In this document: positions 1 through 8,981 of the stretch, in pieces
How positions within the stretch are numbered: position 1 is the first letter of the stretch
How the letters are laid out: every line of letters begins with the position of its first letter
Assembly: GCF_017877135.1 (NCBI RefSeq)
Contig: NZ_JAGIPH010000001.1
Location: forward strand, 744,001 to 808,000
Length of the DNA stretch: 64,000 nt
Origin: Neorhizobium galegae
GTDB lineage: Bacteria; Pseudomonadota; Alphaproteobacteria; Rhizobiales; Rhizobiaceae
Reading direction: 5' to 3'
Translations under genes and position numbers: made by a program
The notes under the pieces: generated by a model
The model's database searches: none
What the model saw: only the letters and a program-made list of their open reading frames with translations
What the model was told of the DNA's origin: nothing

Positions 1-273
1 TGCGATGCCGAAGGCAATGTCTGGAATGCCCGCTGGGGCGCATCGGCGGTGGATTGCTACCGTCCCGATGGCAGCCATGCCGCCCGCTATGCGCTTCCGA
101 CTGCCCGTACCTCCTGCCCCGCCTTCTTCGGCAAGGACCTGGATCGCATCGCCGTCACCACCGCCTATGAAGGGGCAAGCGCCGAGGAACGCGAAAGCGA
201 TCCGCAGGCAGGCTTCCTGTTTGACCTCGGCATTACGGTGAAGGGTCGGCCGGAACCGGCCTACATCCTGTAA
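1..273 (+). CDS. SMP-30/gluconolactonase/LRE family protein, C-terminal part
   Basis: The reading frame is open from the first base and stops at 271-273, so only the last 90 residues are in the window. The visible part begins with DAEGNVWNARWG, a typical last-blade segment of the six-bladed SMP-30/gluconolactonase propeller, followed by PDG and the C-terminal strand pattern of this family. Members are calcium or zinc dependent sugar lactonases (gluconolactonase, arabinolactonase, regucalcin). The substrate cannot be assigned from the C-terminus. A strong terminator follows 48 bases downstream, so this is the last gene of its transcript. Confidence 0.8.
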   Translation, partial: CDAEGNVWNARWGASAVDCYRPDGSHAARYALPTARTSCPAFFGKDLDRIAVTTAYEGASAEERESDPQAGFLFDLGITVKGRPEPAYIL

Positions 274-320
274 GGCAACAGCTTTCACCCTCCCCGCGAA
301 GGCGGGCACAAACAAAGATC

Positions 321-356
321 AGGCGAAAACGTTCCCGCGTTTTCGCCTATTTTTTT
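321..356 (+). terminator. Rho-independent terminator after the SMP-30 gene
   Basis: An 11-bp perfect stem (321-331 with 338-348, arm aggcgaaaacg) with a 6-base loop is followed by a T-rich run at 349-356. It lies between the lactonase-family stop and the start of the PRC-barrel gene. Confidence 0.85.
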
Positions 357-469
357 GGCAGATGCCTTCGGAACTATCGAGCCTCCTCCGCATTCTCTCC
401 TCGAACCGACACGGAAGACCACTCCGGTCACCGCGTCAGATCGAAAACAGATAAAAAGGTAGGTACGAT

Positions 470-1078
470 ATGAAGAAGACCCTTAGCACCATGGCAGCCG
501 CTGCCGTACTGATGGCCTCCACAGCAGTCGCACCCGCGCTTGCTCAGACCGCAACCCCTGCGGCCCCCTCGGCCCAGACCCAGACCACGATGCCGTCGGC
601 TGCGACGACCGGAACGACGTCCGCTGCTGGCGCTGGCATGACCGGCGAATACCTGACCGAGCAGGCGCAGAACCAGATCAGTGCCAATGATTATATCGGC
701 AAGTCGATCTATAACGGCGAAGACAAAAGCATCGGCAGCGTGACCGACCTCATCCTGGAACAGGATGGCGGCATTGTCGCAGCCGTGGTCGGCGTCGGCG
801 GCTTCCTCGGCATCGGCCAGAAGAACGTAGCAGTTCCGATGGACAAGATCACGGTGACCCGCGAAGCCGACAGCAACGACATCCGTCTGACGACGGCTGA
901 AACGGCTGATGCGCTGAAGGCCGCACCGGAATTCAAGACGCTGGATGATCAGGCCTCCACGGCTTCGACCAACGGCGCAACGGACGCCACCACCACCTCG
1001 TCCACCGGTGGCGCTGCAACGACCCCGGCCCCTGCTGCAGGCGGTGCAACTGCCCCGTCGACGACCACCCAGCCGTAA
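470..1078 (+). CDS. exported PRC-barrel domain protein
   Basis: A 202-residue protein with a clear Sec signal peptide (MKKTLSTMAAAAVLMASTAV, cleavage near ALA-QT at residues 24-26). A low-complexity Ala/Thr/Pro linker follows, then one PRC-barrel domain at about residues 70-150 (YIGKSIYNGEDKSIGSVTDL onward), then another Thr/Ala/Pro-rich tail. PRC barrels are small beta-barrel adaptor domains. Exported versions are common in rhizobia and their role is generally not defined. The start is supported by an AAGGTAGG-type ribosome site just upstream. The gene stands alone between two terminators. Confidence 0.85.
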   Translation: MKKTLSTMAAAAVLMASTAVAPALAQTATPAAPSAQTQTTMPSAATTGTTSAAGAGMTGEYLTEQAQNQISANDYIGKSIYNGEDKSIGSVTDLILEQDGGIVAAVVGVGGFLGIGQKNVAVPMDKITVTREADSNDIRLTTAETADALKAAPEFKTLDDQASTASTNGATDATTTSSTGGAATTPAPAAGGATAPSTTTQP

Positions 1079-1134
1079 TCTTTACGGCGGGTCCCGGAAC
1101 GAGAGACGTATTGCCCACAGGGACAAACGGATGA

Positions 1135-1161
1135 GGGCGGCACGCAGGTGTCGCCCTTTTT
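1135..1161 (+). terminator. Rho-independent terminator after the PRC-barrel gene
   Basis: A 9-bp stem with one G-T pair (1135-1143 with 1148-1156), loop gcag, is followed by five T at 1157-1161. It separates the PRC-barrel gene from the convergent GGDEF-EAL gene. Confidence 0.8.
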
Positions 1162-1191
1162 CCTATGGATGCACATGGGCCAAGCGCAGCG

Positions 1192-2559
1192 TCAGGCGGT
1201 TTCGCGGCTCTCGCCGGAGCGGTCGCCGATACGCAGGTGCTGTTGCAGATAATGCTGCGTTGCCGCCGCATCGATCGGGCGACCGTAATAATAGCCTTGC
1301 CCCATGGCGCAGCCGAGGGCTCTGAGCTTCTCGGCATCGGCCTGCTCCTCGATGCCTTCCGCAACCACTTCAAGACCGAGCCCGTCACACATGGCAATGA
1401 TCGCCCGGACGATATGTTCGGTGGCACGATCAACGGTGATGCGGGATATGAAGGCACGGTCGATCTTCACCTTGTCGAAGGTAAAATCGCGCAGGCGCCC
1501 GAGGCTCGACTGGCCGGTGCCGAAATCATCGAGCGCGATGCGCACGCCGACCCGTCGAAGATCGGCAATGATCCGCTCGGCCGTATCGGCCGATGTCATC
1601 ACCGCCGTCTCGGTGATTTCCAGTTCCAGCCGGGCAGGGTCGAGCCCGACGCGCGAGAGCGTGCTCAAAATGGCGCCGGCCGTGCCGCTATCCATCAGTT
1701 GCGCAGAGGACAGGTTGAACGACAGGAACAGTTCGCGCGGCCAGGACAGGGCCGCTTCCGCAGCCTTTCGCAACAGCGCGTGCGACAGCGCATCGATGAA
1801 GCCGCGCTCTTCTGCAAGGGGAACGAAGACGGCAGGCGAGACGAAGCCGAGATCCGGATCGTTCCAGCGGGCAAGCGCCTCGAAGCCGACGACAGAGGCA
1901 TCACGAATGCGCACGATGGGCTGGAAATACACCTCGACGGCGTCGGCGATGATGGCATTGCGCAGCGCCTGTTCGAGCTGCGTAGACCGCTTCATTTCCT
2001 GGGCGATTTCGCGCGAATAGACGGTGATCTGCCCGCGTCCACGCCGCTTGGACCGGTAAAGCGCGGTTTCGGCACTTTTCAGCAATTCCTCGAACTCGGC
2101 TCCGGCGAACGGGTAGACGGCAAAGCCCAGCGAGGCCGACAGGCGCACATGACGATCGCCGAGATCATAGGGGGCCGACAGCACGTCCTTGATCATCTGG
2201 CCCAGCCGTTCGGCGCTCAGCTTCTCAAACACCAGAGGCAGGAGGATGGCAAATTCGTCTCCCTCGTGACGGGTGACGGTCGCGCCATCGGGGATGCAGG
2301 CTTTCAGGCGAAAGGCGACCTGGCAGAGGATTTCGTCCCCGGCTTCCGAACCGAAAAGGTCGTTGATCGGCTTGAACCCATCGAGATTGACGATGCCCAG
2401 GGTGAAGGGCGCCGGGTCATCAGCCCGCTCGGCGGCAATCAGACGCACTTTGTCGCGCAGCCGGTAACGATTGCCCAGGCCCGTTAGGGGATCCCGGTAC
2501 GCCATCGCCTGCAGTTCGTTCTGACTGACGTCTGGCAACGGATCGCCCGCCGACTTCAT
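1192..2559 (-). CDS. GGDEF-EAL domain protein (c-di-GMP turnover)
   Basis: A 455-residue soluble protein with an N-terminal GGDEF domain (about residues 20-185, opening DPLTGLGNR) and a C-terminal EAL domain (about 200-445). The cyclase signature reads EGDEF rather than GGDEF, so cyclase activity is uncertain. The phosphodiesterase side looks complete: EALARW, FNLS, EITE, LDDFGTG, DKVKID, EGIE and the GQGYYYGRP end are all present. It therefore most likely hydrolyses c-di-GMP. I chose the ATG at 2559 because GGGGGA precedes it by 9 bases; a GTG at 2595 would add 12 residues. It lies 73 bases downstream of a co-directional PAS/receiver gene and may share its transcript. No sensory or membrane segment is visible. 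Confidence 0.92.
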   Translation of the reverse strand: MKSAGDPLPDVSQNELQAMAYRDPLTGLGNRYRLRDKVRLIAAERADDPAPFTLGIVNLDGFKPINDLFGSEAGDEILCQVAFRLKACIPDGATVTRHEGDEFAILLPLVFEKLSAERLGQMIKDVLSAPYDLGDRHVRLSASLGFAVYPFAGAEFEELLKSAETALYRSKRRGRGQITVYSREIAQEMKRSTQLEQALRNAIIADAVEVYFQPIVRIRDASVVGFEALARWNDPDLGFVSPAVFVPLAEERGFIDALSHALLRKAAEAALSWPRELFLSFNLSSAQLMDSGTAGAILSTLSRVGLDPARLELEITETAVMTSADTAERIIADLRRVGVRIALDDFGTGQSSLGRLRDFTFDKVKIDRAFISRITVDRATEHIVRAIIAMCDGLGLEVVAEGIEEQADAEKLRALGCAMGQGYYYGRPIDAAATQHYLQQHLRIGDRSGESRETA

Positions 2560-2632
2560 AAAACCGTGTCCCCCGGATGTCTGGCCTTGGCGCACAATGC
2601 TGGCGAAAGATTAACAAAGCATGGCTTTGCGA

Positions 2633-4327
2633 CTAGCGGTATTCCCTTTGCGCTAAACGCACGCCGTCGCGGTGGCGCCTCTCGGCGCCATCGTCTGCCA
2701 GATGCCGGCGAAATGTCTCCTCCAAAAGATCAGGGCTCAGCGGTTTCATCACCACATCGTCCATGCCGGCCGCCCAGCAGGCGTGGCGGTCGCCTTCGAC
2801 GGCCGGCGAGAGCACGCCGATGATCGGCACCGTGCCGGGCACCGTCTCCAGCTCGCGGATCGCCGATGCGGCTTCAAACCCGTTGAGGCGTGGCAGCGTG
2901 ATATCCATCAGGACGATGCGCGGCTGAAGTTCGCGAAACAGCCGAACCGCCTCCTGGCCGTCGGACGCAATCGCGTAGCGATAACCAAGACCTTCGAGGA
3001 TCTGCGAAAAGACGATCTGGTTGACGGCATTATCCTCCGCCACCAGGACATCGGCCGGCGTGGCGGTGGAGATCTGCCATTGATCCTCCGGCTCCGCCTT
3101 TGCGGCACGAGGCTGGCGGAAGCGCCGCTTGACCGAGGGGACCAGCTCGCGGGCGATCTGGAAGGCTTCGAGCACCAGAACGTCGATGCCGGACGCCTGG
3201 GCCGCCTCCAGGCAGGCGAAATCCATGGCGGCATCGACCACGATCAGATCAACCGACACCTGCCTGTCACGAACGACGGCGAGGAGCGCGGCAAGCTCGC
3301 GACCATTGCGGGCAGCGGTTGCATCAAAACCTGCAGCAAGGAGCAGCGAGACCCCTTCCTCCTCTACCGCCCGGTCGTCGGTGACCAGCAGAACGCGGCA
3401 ACCGGCGATGCTCGCCGCCGTCACGCCCTGCGGCCCCTGCTCCTCGCGCCTCTGCCGGCCGAGATCCGAGACGATGAAATCGACACCCTCGAGACCGGCG
3501 AAATTCCACTCCGGCTGCCCGCCGCTTGCCAGCACATCGGCCACGTCCTCCAACACCGTCACGACGCAGTAGCGACCGGGCTTGCCGACGCGGAATTTGC
3601 GCAGGAGATAGCAGGAGGGCGGCTCATCCGGGGGAATGATCTGGACGCCGATGGAAAACGGCACGCCGGTCTCCAGAACCTTTCGGTTGGTGGCATCGAT
3701 ATGGACCGAGGGCTCCGACGCATGCAGTTCATCGGCCCGGCGACCGAGAATTTCATCCACCGGGCGGCCATACAGCCGTTCCGCCGCCTTGTTGACAGCC
3801 ACGCAGACGAGATGGCGATCCCGAACGATCACCGGGAAAGGCAGCGTATCGAGGATTTCCTCCGTGAGCTGGACCCGTTCGAGGTCCGTTCGCCACTGAT
3901 CTTCGCGGCGGCGCAGTTCCGAGACATCGCGGATGACGCAGGTGCCATGGCCGGACGGCAGGCGGCGGCGGGAAAGGCTCATCCAGCGGTCGCCGTCGCG
4001 GCGCACCACCGTTTCGCAGCGCTCGCGCCAGAGGGCGGCGATCTCGCCGGAAATCCAGTCCTCGCGGCGGATGCAGCGATGCTCCACGCCACCGGACAGA
4101 TCGCCACTATAGCCGCCACCGTCGTAGATGGCGCCCAGAAGATCGCGAAGCCGCGTGCCGGGCGCGGGTGCGACCGAAAGCGCCGGCAGGAAGCTCAAGA
4201 CCTGCGGACTTGCAAACACGATCATATCGTCGCGATCATAGATCAGCACGGCGCCGGAGATCGCGTCGGCAACCATGTCCATCATCAAGGAGGCGGCAAG
4301 GCCTTCCGTCTGCCCGGGACCGGTCAT
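2633..4327 (-). CDS. PAS-PAS-receiver-receiver protein without a kinase domain
   Basis: A 564-residue cytoplasmic signalling protein. Two PAS-like folds occupy about residues 20-135 and 150-265 (the second begins EEILDTLPFPVIVRDRHLVC). A degenerate receiver follows at 308-390; it keeps an acid pair (D317-D318) and D365 but lacks the usual C-terminal lysine region. A complete receiver is at 426-543 with E431/D432, phospho-acceptor D475 in LMDITLPR, S507 and K528. There is no histidine-kinase dimerisation or ATPase domain, so phosphate must come from another protein. The layout resembles a hybrid sensor kinase that has lost its core. It is probably co-transcribed with the downstream c-di-GMP protein, which makes that enzyme a plausible output. 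It is divergent from mutL. Confidence 0.85.
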   Translation of the reverse strand: MTGPGQTEGLAASLMMDMVADAISGAVLIYDRDDMIVFASPQVLSFLPALSVAPAPGTRLRDLLGAIYDGGGYSGDLSGGVEHRCIRREDWISGEIAALWRERCETVVRRDGDRWMSLSRRRLPSGHGTCVIRDVSELRRREDQWRTDLERVQLTEEILDTLPFPVIVRDRHLVCVAVNKAAERLYGRPVDEILGRRADELHASEPSVHIDATNRKVLETGVPFSIGVQIIPPDEPPSCYLLRKFRVGKPGRYCVVTVLEDVADVLASGGQPEWNFAGLEGVDFIVSDLGRQRREEQGPQGVTAASIAGCRVLLVTDDRAVEEEGVSLLLAAGFDATAARNGRELAALLAVVRDRQVSVDLIVVDAAMDFACLEAAQASGIDVLVLEAFQIARELVPSVKRRFRQPRAAKAEPEDQWQISTATPADVLVAEDNAVNQIVFSQILEGLGYRYAIASDGQEAVRLFRELQPRIVLMDITLPRLNGFEAASAIRELETVPGTVPIIGVLSPAVEGDRHACWAAGMDDVVMKPLSPDLLEETFRRHLADDGAERRHRDGVRLAQREYR

Positions 4328-4616
4328 GGCAGGACCGTCTGCAGGGTCCGGTTGGCTCCCGCCCGAGGGAGCCGGCTTTGGTCAGCTGCCGGTTGCATTG
4401 CGTCCTGTCCTGTCGTGCGGGCAGCGTGCCGAGCGCAACCCGATCTTGCATGTTCCATAGGGGAAACCGCAGTGACTGGCGCGACGCCGTACGGCAGGGT
4501 ATCCTGTTGCAAACGATTACCGATTCCGCGTTAAGGTGCGCTTAACGCTGCGTTCTTCGGGGGACAAGGCGCCAGACGGGCTTTTCCCGGGGCGGAAAAT
4601 CCAGGAAAATGGTGCA

Positions 4617-6524
4617 ATGTCCGTCAAACAGCTTCCCGAAACGCTCATCAACCAGATCGCCGCCGGCGAGGTGATCGAGCGCCCCGCCAGCGCCGCCAAG
4701 GAGCTGATCGAAAACGCCATCGATGCCGGCGCGACGCGCGTGGAAATCGCCACGGCCGGCGGCGGCAAGAGCCTGATCCGCATCACCGACAATGGCAGCG
4801 GCATGGATGCCGACGACCTGAGCCTTGCGGTGCGCCGTCACTGCACCTCGAAGATTTCCGAAACGCTCGATGATATCCGCACGCTCGGCTTTCGCGGCGA
4901 GGCGCTGCCCTCCATCGGCTCGGTCGCCAAACTGTCGATCACCAGCCGGCGGGCCGGTTCGGCGACGGGTGTCGAAATTGCGCTTGCCGGCGGCAAGCTG
5001 ACGCCGGTGCGCCCGGCGGCCGCCAATATCGGCACCGTGGTCGAGGTGCGCGACATCTTCTTTGCCACCCCGGCCCGGCTGAAATTTCTAAAGACGGAAA
5101 AGGCCGAGGCCGGCGCCATCACCGAGGTGGTGAAGCGCATGGCAATCGCCTTTCCGCATGTGCGCTTCGTGCTGTCGGGATCGGACCGTTCGACGCTGGA
5201 GTTTCCCGCCTCGCCCGGCGATCCGCTCGCCCGCATGGCGCAGGTGCTGGGCGCCGAGTTCAAGGACAATGCCATCGAAATCGATGCGACGCGCGAAGAT
5301 GTCGGCCTCAAGGGCTTTGCCGGCGTGCCGACCTTCAACCGCGGCAATTCGGCCCATCAATATGCCTTCGTCAACGGTCGCCCGGTGCAGGACAAGTTGA
5401 TCCTCTCGGCGATCCGCGGCGCCTATGCCGAAACCATTCCGTCCGGCCGCTATCCGGTCGCTGTCCTGTCGATCACGCTCGATCCGGCGCTCGTCGACGT
5501 CAACGTCCATCCGGCCAAGGCCGATGTGCGCTTTCGCGATCCGGGCCTCGTGCGTGGCCTCATCGTCGGTGCGCTGCGACAGGCCCTGGCGCGCGAGGGC
5601 GACCGGGCGGCAACGACCGGCGCCGATGGCCTGATCCGCGCCTTCCGTCCAGGCTTTGACGCAGGCCTTGGTACAGGGGCGGTCGAAAAAACGGCGGCAG
5701 CGCAGGCCAGTGGTTCCAAGGGCTATTTTACCGGCCACCGCAGCGGCAATCTCGGCTGGACGCCGGCCGCATCGCCATTTCGGCCAATGGCCATGCCGGA
5801 GAAGGCCGGTCTCTCTGCGGGAGGTTTCGCAGAACGCCGCCAGGCCGCCTTCGACGCGGTGCTGACGCCGAGTGCGCGCGCCGACGCCGTGATGGCGCAC
5901 GACACCGAAAACCCGGCCGCGCCTGCCGGCGACCCCGCCACGCAGTTCCGGCTCGGCGCGGCGCGCGCGCAGCTGCACGAAAACTATATCATTGCCCAGA
6001 CCGACACCGGCCTTGTCATCGTCGACCAGCACGCCGCCCATGAGCGGCTGGTCTTCGAGGCCATGCGCAAGGCGCTGGAAAAGGACCGCCTGCCCTCGCA
6101 GGTCCTGCTTATTCCGGAAATCATCGACCTGCCCGAAGAAGAGTGCGACCGGCTGATTTCGCATGCGCCGGAGCTTGAAAAACTGGGGCTGGCGCTGGAG
6201 CGCTTCGGCCCCGGTGCCGTTGCCGTGCGCGAAACGCCGGCTCTCCTCGGCAGTGTCGATGCCGCCGGCCTCGTGCGTGATCTGGCCGATGAAATCGGCG
6301 AGTGGAACACGTCCGACGGCTTGAAAAGCCGGCTGGAACACGTGGCGGCCACCATGGCCTGCCATGGCTCGGTGCGTTCGGGCCGCAGGCTTCGGCCGGA
6401 GGAAATGAACGCGCTCCTGCGCGAGATGGAGGCAACGCCAGGCTCTGGCCAATGCAACCACGGCCGCCCGACCTATATCGAACTGAAGCTCAACGACATC
6501 GAGCGCCTGTTCGGCCGCAGCTGA
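4617..6524 (+). CDS. mutL: DNA mismatch repair protein MutL
   Basis: A 635-residue mismatch-repair mediator that couples MutS recognition to strand incision. The GHKL ATPase motifs are in the first 110 residues: [31 protein letters not shown] and FRGEAL. A variable linker covers about residues 330-445. The C-terminal dimerisation domain carries [12 protein letters not shown] near residue 470, matching the endonuclease motif DQHA-x2-E-x4-E, together with CHGSVRSG and GQCNHGRPT. This is therefore the nicking type found in bacteria without MutH. The ATG at 4617 has AGGAAA about 10 bases upstream; in-frame codons back to 4536 lack homology. DUF2093 follows 88 bases downstream. Confidence 0.97.
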   Translation: MSVKQLPETLINQIAAGEVIERPASAAKELIENAIDAGATRVEIATAGGGKSLIRITDNGSGMDADDLSLAVRRHCTSKISETLDDIRTLGFRGEALPSIGSVAKLSITSRRAGSATGVEIALAGGKLTPVRPAAANIGTVVEVRDIFFATPARLKFLKTEKAEAGAITEVVKRMAIAFPHVRFVLSGSDRSTLEFPASPGDPLARMAQVLGAEFKDNAIEIDATREDVGLKGFAGVPTFNRGNSAHQYAFVNGRPVQDKLILSAIRGAYAETIPSGRYPVAVLSITLDPALVDVNVHPAKADVRFRDPGLVRGLIVGALRQALAREGDRAATTGADGLIRAFRPGFDAGLGTGAVEKTAAAQASGSKGYFTGHRSGNLGWTPAASPFRPMAMPEKAGLSAGGFAERRQAAFDAVLTPSARADAVMAHDTENPAAPAGDPATQFRLGAARAQLHENYIIAQTDTGLVIVDQHAAHERLVFEAMRKALEKDRLPSQVLLIPEIIDLPEEECDRLISHAPELEKLGLALERFGPGAVAVRETPALLGSVDAAGLVRDLADEIGEWNTSDGLKSRLEHVAATMACHGSVRSGRRLRPEEMNALLREMEATPGSGQCNHGRPTYIELKLNDIERLFGRS

Positions 6525-6612
6525 CTTTTTAACCATGCCCGCGCCGGCGGCTCTGGCCAAGGGGCGGCGCGTGGGGATAGATGAAACGATGAATCTACGC
6601 AGGAGACGACCG

Positions 6613-6846
6613 ATGAACCGTTTTGAAGGCGGCAGCCACCGCGAGGCGAAAATCCGCTATCTCGACGGCGATTTCCAGATCCTGTCCGCCGGCGCCTATG
6701 TCACCTGCGCCATGACGGGCGCCCAGATTCCGGTCGACGAGTTGCGCTACTGGAGCGTCGCCCGCCAGGAACCCTATGTCGATGCCGCCGCCTCGCTCGA
6801 AGCCGACAAGCGGGCGGGGATTTTACCGAACCAGGGCCGGGGGTAG
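6613..6846 (+). CDS. DUF2093 domain-containing small protein
   Basis: A 77-residue protein starting MNRFEGGSHREAKIRYLDGD, which matches the DUF2093 family in length and opening motif; the central YWSVARQEPY is also characteristic. The family is largely alphaproteobacterial and its function is unknown. An AGGAG site at 6601-6605 sets the start at 6613. It sits directly downstream of mutL in the same direction and converges with lpxK across a repeat-bearing gap. No signal peptide or membrane segment is visible. Confidence 0.88.
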   Translation: MNRFEGGSHREAKIRYLDGDFQILSAGAYVTCAMTGAQIPVDELRYWSVARQEPYVDAAASLEADKRAGILPNQGRG

Positions 6847-6895
6847 TTTTGTGGTGGTGGTGACTTGGGGCTGAGGCCGCCGAGTATGCCGCCAA

Positions 6896-6943
6896 GACCC
6901 TCTCTGCCCTGCCGGGCATCTCCCCCACAAGGGGGGAGATCAG
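6896..6943 (+). repeat. RIME-like palindromic intergenic repeat, copy 1
   Basis: The core contains CCCTGCCGGGCATCTCCCCC followed by an ACAAGGGGGGAGAT arm, two short palindromes in tandem. Near-identical copies occur at 7044-7089, 31131-31174, 31268-31316, 33179-33224 and 35322-35366. The family resembles the RIME elements described in rhizobia; the name is assigned from memory, not by a search. Confidence 0.75.
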
Positions 6944-7043
6944 ATGGGGCCACCGCCCAATTTCATCGATATCTACCAAGTTTCTCGGGAGTATAAAGGG
7001 CAGCGCCCCTCTGCAATGGGAGCCGCGACGGCAGCGCCACGCT

Positions 7044-7089
7044 CATCTCCCCACCTGTGGGGGAGATGCCCGGCAGGGCAGAGGGGGAC
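7044..7089 (-). repeat. RIME-like repeat, copy 2 (inverted relative to copy 1)
   Basis: The reverse complement of this segment is almost identical to 6896-6943, so the two copies form an inverted pair about 100 bases apart. Both lie in the gap between the convergent DUF2093 and lpxK genes, which contains no other recognisable feature. Confidence 0.75.
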
Positions 7090-7143
7090 TTTGCGGCAGA
7101 TTGAAAGATCTCGCCGCATGCCGAACACCTTCGATCCGCCGCG

Positions 7144-8193
7144 TCAAACCGGCCCGCTGCCTCGCTTCTCCCGCAACACCCGCTTCCGGCAATGAGCAAT
7201 CGCGTCCTCGATCATCTGGCCCGGCGCATGGGGATCATCGAACACCATATCGACCTCCACCACCCGCAGCCGATCCAGAAGCGTTTTGGCCGCCCCCGGC
7301 CGCCCGGCAAGGCGCACGGCATCCTTTGACGTGGTGACGATCACAAGATTTTTCTCCTCCGCCTCGCGCAGGAGGTCGGCCAGTTCCTCGTCGGTGAAGG
7401 CATGGTGGTCCGGGAAGGACCGTTCGACCGCGATCTCCCCGCCGATCGACACCACCGTGCGGTAAAATTTCTGCGGATCGGCAATGCCGGCGAAGGCCAG
7501 CACGCGCTTGCCGGCAATCTCCGGGTCCGGACGCGGCACAAGGCTTGCCATGCGAAGCGGTTTTCCGGCGCGCGCCGCACGGCGCACCACCGTATCGGCG
7601 CCGGTGCCATTGCCCACCTTCATCAGCGCCGACATCTGGCGGATCTGTTCGGAAAGCGGCGCACGCAACGGCCCTGACGGAATGACATGGCCATTGCCCA
7701 CGCCGCGCACCGAATCGATGACGACAAGGGCGAAATCGAGCACCAGACGGGCGCTTTGAAAGCCGTCATCCATGATGATGAGGTCGCAGCCTTCTGCCAC
7801 GAGCTTTTGCGCCCCTTCGAACCGCTTGCGGGAAATCACCGTCAGCGCCTCGCGCGCCAGAATCAGCGGCTCGTCACCAACCGCATCGGCACCGTGGCGC
7901 TGCGGATCGACCACCGTCGTCACGGAAAGCTTGCCGCCATAACCGCGGCTGAGAAAGCCGGGCGTGAGCCCTTTCGCCTTGGCCGCTCGGGCGATGGCAA
8001 TAGCGGTCGGTGTCTTGCCGGCGCCGCCGACGGTGAAATTGCCGACGCAAAGCACCGGCACGGGAACGCTTGGCCGCTGCGTGCGGGCCATGCGCCGGCC
8101 GGCAATGCGACCATAGACGACAGAGAGCGGCCACAGGCCATAGGCACGCCAATTCGTCCGTGTCCACCAGAAGGAAGGCGCCTCAGAAACCAT
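7144..8193 (-). CDS. lpxK: tetraacyldisaccharide 4'-kinase LpxK
   Basis: A 349-residue inner-membrane-associated kinase that phosphorylates the 4' position of the tetraacyldisaccharide-1-phosphate precursor to give lipid IVA. The start [20 protein letters not shown] and the Walker A segment [14 protein letters not shown] (about residues 50-63) are diagnostic. IIMDDGFQ, the conserved LpxK acidic motif, follows. GAGGA precedes the ATG at 8193 by 6 bases; the frame extends to 8217 without support. It is the last gene of the leftward pmbA-cysQ-DUF4170-waaA-HAD-lpxK cluster, 50 bases after the HAD gene. Confidence 0.96.
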   Translation of the reverse strand: MVSEAPSFWWTRTNWRAYGLWPLSVVYGRIAGRRMARTQRPSVPVPVLCVGNFTVGGAGKTPTAIAIARAAKAKGLTPGFLSRGYGGKLSVTTVVDPQRHGADAVGDEPLILAREALTVISRKRFEGAQKLVAEGCDLIIMDDGFQSARLVLDFALVVIDSVRGVGNGHVIPSGPLRAPLSEQIRQMSALMKVGNGTGADTVVRRAARAGKPLRMASLVPRPDPEIAGKRVLAFAGIADPQKFYRTVVSIGGEIAVERSFPDHHAFTDEELADLLREAEEKNLVIVTTSKDAVRLAGRPGAAKTLLDRLRVVEVDMVFDDPHAPGQMIEDAIAHCRKRVLREKRGSGPV

Positions 8194-8243
8194 CTTTGTC
8201 CTCTTTGCCGCCAGCACCTATCCTGCCGAACGCTCGCACAGGG

Positions 8244-8981
8244 TCAGGCCGGCTCACCCTGCGGCAAAAGCGTTTCAAGTCCGGTAATATCGTCCAGCAC
8301 GTGATCGGCGGCGCCCGCCAGTGTCTCGGGCGAGCCGGTGCCTGTCAGCACCGCAACCTTGAGGCCCGCGCCGGCCGCCGCCCCCATGTGCAGATCGTGA
8401 TTGTTGTCCCCGACCATCGCCACTTCGAAAGGCTGCAGGCCCACCGACTTGCAGAAGCCCAGCACCATGCCCGGCTCCGGCTTGCAGCCATGGCCGCTGT
8501 CATAGCCGGCAATGAAATCGAGATGATCGAGAAAGCCGAAGCGGCGCGCCGTCTCGCGGATCGAACGCTCGTTGTCGCTGGAGGCCACGCCGAGCCGGAA
8601 GCCACGCGCGCGCAGGCGGGCGAAGAAGCCGGCAAGATCGGTCACCGCGACGGAAAAATCCGAGGCCCGCACGAACAGTTCATCCAGTGCAACGGTGAGC
8701 GGTCCAACGGCGAGCGGCGATCCGGCGGCGACGAAGCCGGCGGCGATCTGGGCTGCGGTTCCGGCCGCAAACAGGCTGTCGGCCCGCGTCAGCCCGGTCA
8801 CCGGGTCCATGCCGCAGGCAATCAGCAGCCGGTTCTCCATCGCCTCGCCGGCGCCGTCGGCGGCAAGCTTTGCCGCCTGCCGGTTCACCGGCCCCCAGCT
8901 TTCGTCATAACGCAACAGCGTTCCGTCCTTGTCGAACAGAAGGCCCCTGATCGCGGCAAGCGGGTTGTCGCTGTTCATCAT
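8244..8981 (-). CDS. HAD-family phosphatase between waaA and lpxK
   Basis: A 245-residue HAD-superfamily hydrolase similar in layout to phosphoglycolate phosphatases. Motif I is FDKDGTLL near residue 17, motif II is VASSDN, the lysine lies in CKPEPGM and motif III is VGDNNHDL. A helical cap lies between motifs I and II. The start overlaps the waaA stop (TGATG), and an adjacent in-frame ATG at 8978 is equally possible, so translation is probably coupled to waaA. The substrate is unknown. Its place between two lipid A/Kdo genes suggests an envelope or housekeeping phosphatase role, but that is inference from position. Confidence 0.85.
   Translation of the reverse strand: MMNSDNPLAAIRGLLFDKDGTLLRYDESWGPVNRQAAKLAADGAGEAMENRLLIACGMDPVTGLTRADSLFAAGTAAQIAAGFVAAGSPLAVGPLTVALDELFVRASDFSVAVTDLAGFFARLRARGFRLGVASSDNERSIRETARRFGFLDHLDFIAGYDSGHGCKPEPGMVLGFCKSVGLQPFEVAMVGDNNHDLHMGAAAGAGLKVAVLTGTGSPETLAGAADHVLDDITGLETLLPQGEPA

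Noticed and set aside
2672-4534. A 620-codon open frame antisense to the PAS/receiver gene
   Set aside because: The opposite strand encodes clear PAS and receiver motifs; this frame has none.
6896-7089. Possible insertion sequence or transposon end
   Set aside because: There is no transposase gene, and the unit matches short palindromic intergenic repeats found elsewhere in the window rather than terminal inverted repeats of an element with coding capacity.
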